Program-made: the position numbers and the translations under genes
From: Larkinella terrae
GTDB lineage: Bacteria; Bacteroidota; Bacteroidia; Cytophagales; Spirosomataceae
DNA: 64,000 nt
Reading direction: 5' to 3'
Assembly (NCBI RefSeq): GCF_009668025.1
Contig: NZ_WJXZ01000012.1
Coordinates: 434,001-498,000 of the forward strand
In this document: piece by piece, positions 60,633 to 64,000 of the stretch
Numbering within the stretch: position 1 is the stretch's first letter
How the letters are laid out: each line of letters opens with the position of its first letter
Notes under the pieces: generated by a model
The model's database searches: none
What the model was told of the DNA's origin: nothing
Seen by the model: only the letters and a program-made list of their open reading frames with translations

Positions 60633-61096
60633 TATTTATTCTCCGTATCAATCAGATTCACCTCAACCAACTGGTGTTCGGCTTCCCGGCGGGTGAAAGC
60701 GGATAAGGTAGTTTTTTCGTAAACCGCCAGATTGGCGTCGCGAACGCGCTCCATGATGGGGCGAATGGCGCAGGTGACTTCGTCGTTGCAATCGTCGCAG
60801 CGAACGTAAAAATTATGCGAGACACAGGGCGTCGGCGCAATCGGCCCGTCAATGACGCGCAACACCTGGGCCAGGTTAACCCGCTCGGGATCAACGCGCA
60901 GCAAATAACCGCCCCCTTTCCCTTTCTGGCTTTGCAAAATCCCGTGGTTGCGCAGTTCGAGCAGGATTGCTTCCAGGAATTTTTTAGGGATGTTTTCCTT
61001 CGCCGAAATATAAGAAATCAATATCGGTCCTTTTCCAAACTCTTCGGTAAGAACCTTTAAAGCTTTGATGGCATACTTGGCTTTCTTCGAAATCAT
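60632..61096 (-). CDS. Rrf2-family transcriptional regulator
   Basis: 154 residues. The N-terminal winged helix is ISKKAKYAIKALKVLTEEFG...ISAKENIPKKFLEAILLELRNHGILQSQKGKGGGYLLR (in parts), with the GGG-YxL wing that marks Rrf2. The variable part carries four Cys: C91, C100, C103 and C109 (PC...RCDDC...TC). IscR and RirA use three similarly placed Cys to bind an Fe-S cluster, so cluster or zinc binding is possible. Targets are unknown. Convergent with DUF4301. Confidence 0.88.
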   Translation of the reverse strand: MISKKAKYAIKALKVLTEEFGKGPILISYISAKENIPKKFLEAILLELRNHGILQSQKGKGGGYLLRVDPERVNLAQVLRVIDGPIAPTPCVSHNFYVRCDDCNDEVTCAIRPIMERVRDANLAVYEKTTLSAFTRREAEHQLVEVNLIDTENK

Positions 61097-61233
61097 TGTG
61101 CTACAGGTGGTAAACAGGTTCAGGTGTCGGTTCTAGGTACTTTGACAAGGTATTAACTTATTAGTCTATAGACAAGTTCCTCAATAGATTTTGTAGTGAT
61201 AGATTTGCCCGCAACCGGTGGTAAAAATAAGAA

Positions 61234-61262
61234 AAAAGCCGGAGCAAAGCCCCGGCCTTTTC
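61234..61262 (-). terminator. Terminator after the beta-helix lipoprotein gene
   Basis: On the reverse strand GGCCGGGGC pairs with GCTCCGGC (one mismatch) around a TTT loop and a run of T follows. It lies 28 bp beyond the stop at 61290. The other orientation also shows a T tract, so the structure is bidirectional. Confidence 0.85.
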
Positions 61263-61289
61263 GTGCGACACCAAATATAAAGAATTGAC

Positions 61290-62639
61290 TTATTTCAGCG
61301 TATAATCCGTGTTTTGGGGATCGAAATTGGTCCAGGTCTCCGTCCAGTCGGTCGTACCAAAAGCACCAACGTAGGTCGTTGCTTCCAGGCCGGCTGGCAG
61401 CGTAGCACCACCCGTCAGCAGCGGAGAGCCGGTTTGGGCCAGAATGCCCGGTTTGCCGGTCAATACGTTGAAGTTGGCAGCTAGTTTCAAATCAGCTTCT
61501 TTGGCGCTGAAGTTGTTTTTGCGGGTAGCGGCTTTGATCATCGTTGTATCGGCACCCACCAGCGGAGCAACCGCATTAGCGATGGAAATGCCCATATAGT
61601 CGCTCTTACCGGTTTTGAAGTTGTTCTGCGCATCAGCCGCTTCCAGTTCCAGTCCTTTCGGATAAGCCGCCGACACCACCGTGTTGTAAATGCTGATGGC
61701 CGAGTTCCGGCGAATCCGGAACGCCGAGCGGTATTTGCTGTTTACGGCGCCAGGTCCCAGGAAGAGGCTGACGTTGGCAAATTTGGCCGACGTTTGCGGC
61801 ACATCCTGCGAACCGGTTCCGTCGTTGTCCGACTCAAATCCGTTCGAGTCCGAACACGTACACTGATCGGCAACCGCCGGATCGCGCAGAATCAAACCGT
61901 ACTGAACCGTTCCGGCATACCCGTAGTCCGTGTCGAAATCGTCGTCCAGCGTCCGGTAAGCCACTAAATGCTTCGCATTAACCGTACCGCCAAACCATTC
62001 GATGGCGTCGTCACCGCTGTACGAAACCTGTACGTAGTCGATCACCGTTCCGTTGCCGACACCGGCCAGCGTCAAACCGTTGATTTCTTTGTCCGTCTGG
62101 AAGGCAATTCCGGCAAACTCGATGCGAACGTAGCGCAGGATACCCGAGTTGTCAGCCGCATCGCCCGTAGCACCGCCCGGTACGATGGAAACTTCTTCGC
62201 CTTCAATTTTGAAATCCTTTTTGTTGGCCGGAGCTTTACCCAGGATCACCACGCCACCCCAGTCGCCCGCCCGGCGTGAACCGATGGCCTGATTCGAGGT
62301 GAAGACGATGGGTTTCGCTTTCGTGCCATCAGCAATGATTTTAGCACCCGGCAAAATGAACAGCGACGCTTTCGAAGCCTGATCGCCTTTGATCACCGTA
62401 CCCGGTTCGATCGTCAGCGTGACGCCCGGCTGTACGTAAACAAATCCTTTTAATAAATACTGGTTTTTTGCCGCCCAGGTTGTATTCGTCGTAATGTTAC
62501 CACTTACCTCCGTCACTGAACCCGGCGTTGGTGCCGGACCCAGATCATCATCGTCGCTGCTATTGTTACAAGAAACCATTATGCCCAGTGTCACTACGCT
62601 TAACAGCAGTGCCAGCATCCAGGTTGTTACCTTTTTCAT
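61290..62639 (-). CDS. Surface lipoprotein with parallel beta-helix-like repeats
   Basis: 449 residues. The lipoprotein signal ends MVSC (Cys25), with an acidic stretch SSDDDDLG that is the usual surface-export signal. The body begins TWAAKNQYLLKGFVYVQPGVTLTIEPGTVIKGD and has VFTSNQAIGSRRAGDWGGVVILGKAP, NGLTLAGVGNGTVIDYVQVSYSGDDAIEWFGGTVNAKHLVAYRTLDDDFDTDYG. These match the beta-helix proteins that Bacteroidota encode next to TonB-dependent receptors. The ligand is unknown. It is probably in one unit with the receptor upstream (62781-), with a repeat between them. Confidence 0.82.
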   Translation of the reverse strand: MKKVTTWMLALLLSVVTLGIMVSCNNSSDDDDLGPAPTPGSVTEVSGNITTNTTWAAKNQYLLKGFVYVQPGVTLTIEPGTVIKGDQASKASLFILPGAKIIADGTKAKPIVFTSNQAIGSRRAGDWGGVVILGKAPANKKDFKIEGEEVSIVPGGATGDAADNSGILRYVRIEFAGIAFQTDKEINGLTLAGVGNGTVIDYVQVSYSGDDAIEWFGGTVNAKHLVAYRTLDDDFDTDYGYAGTVQYGLILRDPAVADQCTCSDSNGFESDNDGTGSQDVPQTSAKFANVSLFLGPGAVNSKYRSAFRIRRNSAISIYNTVVSAAYPKGLELEAADAQNNFKTGKSDYMGISIANAVAPLVGADTTMIKAATRKNNFSAKEADLKLAANFNVLTGKPGILAQTGSPLLTGGATLPAGLEATTYVGAFGTTDWTETWTNFDPQNTDYTLK

Positions 62640-62700
62640 ACTTGTTTAAATTGGTTGTTAGTTAAGTTGTGTATTATGGTATTCTCTTTTTTTCTTTTTG

Positions 62701-62773
62701 CCCCTAAATCCCCTGAAGGGGACTTTCGAATCCGATAATTCTGCGTCCAAGTCCCCTTTAGGGGATTTAGGGG
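62701..62773. repeat. CCCCTAAAT-family inverted repeat, copy E
   Basis: CCCCTAAATCCCCTGAAGGGG at the left pairs with CCCCTTTAGGGG and GGATTTAGGGG at the right. The most regular copy, with arms of about 24 bp around a 25-nt loop. It lies between the TonB receptor and the lipoprotein gene on the reverse strand. Confidence 0.92.
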
Positions 62774-62780
62774 CAAAAAT

Positions 62781-64000
62781 TTAGAACTTATAGGTTATCC
62801 CCACGGTTGAGTACGACCCGCGCCGGAACCGCTGGTACACGTCGTCGCTGTCCGTAATTTTCTTGTCCAGGTTCGAATCCTGAATCAGGCGGAACGGCTG
62901 GTTGAGCAGATCCTGCACACCGGCGCGAACTTCGATGTGTTCGCCCAGGCGCTTGGTCACGGTCAAATCAATGACGTTGCGCGGCATTTCGTAGATCGTC
63001 GGCTGCACCGACCGGTCACCCACCGCGAAAATCCGGCGTCCAATCACGTTGTAGAGGACGTTCACCTGCCAGCCCTGTTTCGGATCGGTGTAATAAACCC
63101 CCGCGTTAACCAGATACGGCGATTGGCCCTGCAGCGAGCGGTTGTTTTCCTGCCCGACAAACGAGTTGATCACCGAGCTTTTGATCAAAGCCGCATTCAA
63201 TAAAACCGTCATGTTGTCCAGAAAACCGGAGGCACTCACTCCCCGCAGCGACTTGCGCGCTTCGAGTTCGACACCCATGCTGTAGGCGTTGTTGGCGTTA
63301 TCGACGGTGTAGGAAACCCCGCTACCCGAGTAGTTGATTTTGGCTTCGATCGGGTTGATGAAGTATTTGTAAAAACCGGCTACCGAAATCAGCTCGCCTT
63401 CGCCCGGATAAAACTCGTAGCGTACGTCGGCGTTGTGAATCTTGGCGATCTTCAGGTTCGGGTTACCAACCCGCGACACGTCGTAGTTGAAGTCATAGTA
63501 GGCAAACTGCGCCAGCTCGCGAAATTCCGGCCGATTGACGGACATGCTGTAGGCAACGCGGAACAGCGACTTATCCGACAGATTATACGAGGCATTGACC
63601 GACGGCAGCGGGCTGAAAATCGGGTTGTCGACCCGGATCGGCTGAACGCCATTCACGACGCTCTGCAATTGCTGGCGGTTGTATTCCCCCCGGAAACCGA
63701 CGGTCGCATTCAGGCGGGTCGACAGCGGAATGTACGCACCCACGTAGCCCGACACCAGCATGTTCTGGGCGTCGTAATGATCCTGCGTGTTCGTGCCTTC
63801 ATTGTAAAACAGACCGTTCGGCGACAGGTTGCTGGACCGGAAGAACTGCGACGGGCTCTGCGACAGAATTTCGGCGCTCACATTGTTCGGGTTCACGATC
63901 CCGAAATACCGTGCCTTGAACGCCCGGTCTTTATATTCGGCGTAGGCCCCGGCGCGCAGTTTCAGAATCTGTTTGTCGTCGGTATCGGCCGCAGCGGCTT
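62781..64000 (-). CDS. TonB-dependent receptor, C-terminal barrel part (5' end outside window)
   Basis: The frame is open from 62781 to the edge of the window, so the real start lies beyond it; about 405 residues are seen. The segment LKLRAGAYAEYKDRAFKARYFGI near the edge, SNLSPNGLFYNEGTNTQDHYDAQN, RVAYSMSVNRPEFRELAQFAYYDFNYDVSRVGNPNLK (in parts) and the C-terminal RRGSYSTVGITYKF are typical of outer-membrane barrels of the CarboxypepD/plug receptor group. The chain ends in an aromatic residue. It probably imports a metal chelate, vitamin or glycan, with the lipoprotein as partner. Confidence 0.88.
   Translation of the reverse strand, partial: AAAADTDDKQILKLRAGAYAEYKDRAFKARYFGIVNPNNVSAEILSQSPSQFFRSSNLSPNGLFYNEGTNTQDHYDAQNMLVSGYVGAYIPLSTRLNATVGFRGEYNRQQLQSVVNGVQPIRVDNPIFSPLPSVNASYNLSDKSLFRVAYSMSVNRPEFRELAQFAYYDFNYDVSRVGNPNLKIAKIHNADVRYEFYPGEGELISVAGFYKYFINPIEAKINYSGSGVSYTVDNANNAYSMGVELEARKSLRGVSASGFLDNMTVLLNAALIKSSVINSFVGQENNRSLQGQSPYLVNAGVYYTDPKQGWQVNVLYNVIGRRIFAVGDRSVQPTIYEMPRNVIDLTVTKRLGEHIEVRAGVQDLLNQPFRLIQDSNLDKKITDSDDVYQRFRRGSYSTVGITYKF

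Overview
The window looks like a chromosomal segment from a member of the Bacteroidota, order Cytophagales, most likely a Spirosoma/Larkinella-like genus. The evidence is a SusC/SusD pair, LytTR regulators, DUF3078, DUF3823 and DUF4301 proteins, a mraW-ftsL-ftsI-murE-mraY cluster with the short Bacteroidota-type FtsL, promoters of the TAnnTTTG type, and start sites without Shine-Dalgarno sequences. The genus is an inference. I see no rRNA, tRNA, CRISPR array, transposase or prophage gene.

Layout. 1-13.5 kb: housekeeping and metabolic genes (miaA end, polyprenyl synthetase, rhomboid protease, LytTR membrane regulator, DEAD helicase, fructosamine-kinase-like protein, anmK, lhgO, OmpA-like lipoprotein, aldose epimerase, MFS efflux pump). 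13.7-32 kb: accessory carbohydrate region, with a TPMT-like methyltransferase, then a reverse-strand group (GH95 fucosidase, PVC-type cytochrome dehydrogenase, GH71/GH99-like protein), two decayed gene fragments, and a SusC-SusD-DUF3823 operon divergent from a large membrane-spanning regulator. 32-40.6 kb: a Nei/Fpg glycosylase, a coiled-coil membrane protein, a signalling cluster (three LytTR proteins and a TPR histidine kinase), a DUF3078 protein, an MscS-like channel and an ECF sigma factor. 40.8-51 kb: reverse-strand core genes tsf, rpsB, rpsI, rplM, then mraY, murE, ftsI, ftsL and mraW. 51-64 kb: redoxins, a second MFS protein, a Cys-rich leader ORF, a PcrA/UvrD helicase, an acyltransferase-like membrane protein, ybeY, DUF4301, an Rrf2 regulator and the end of a TonB-dependent receptor with a beta-helix lipoprotein.

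Two possible undescribed systems stand out. (1) The protein at 21914-24505 appears to have an exported LamG/kelch-like sensor, one membrane segment and a cytoplasmic OmpR/SARP-type winged helix plus BTAD-like tail. Next to it, upstream of susC (24736-24762), lie three TTAAG units at an exact 11-bp pitch. A second 27-nt copy (26/27 identical) lies upstream of a decayed PQQ-dehydrogenase start (21834-21860, reverse strand). This fits a one-component trans-envelope regulator and its operator. (2) A 36-codon ORF at 53897-54007, behind a textbook Bacteroidota promoter, ends in two clusters of Cys codons and precedes a peroxiredoxin-fold protein that contains no cysteine at all. This suggests a cysteine-sensing leader peptide controlling a cysteine-free redoxin.

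Many intergenic junctions carry a long inverted repeat. Five copies belong to one recognisable family (CCCCTAAATCCC...GGGATTTAGGGG); the others differ in sequence from junction to junction.
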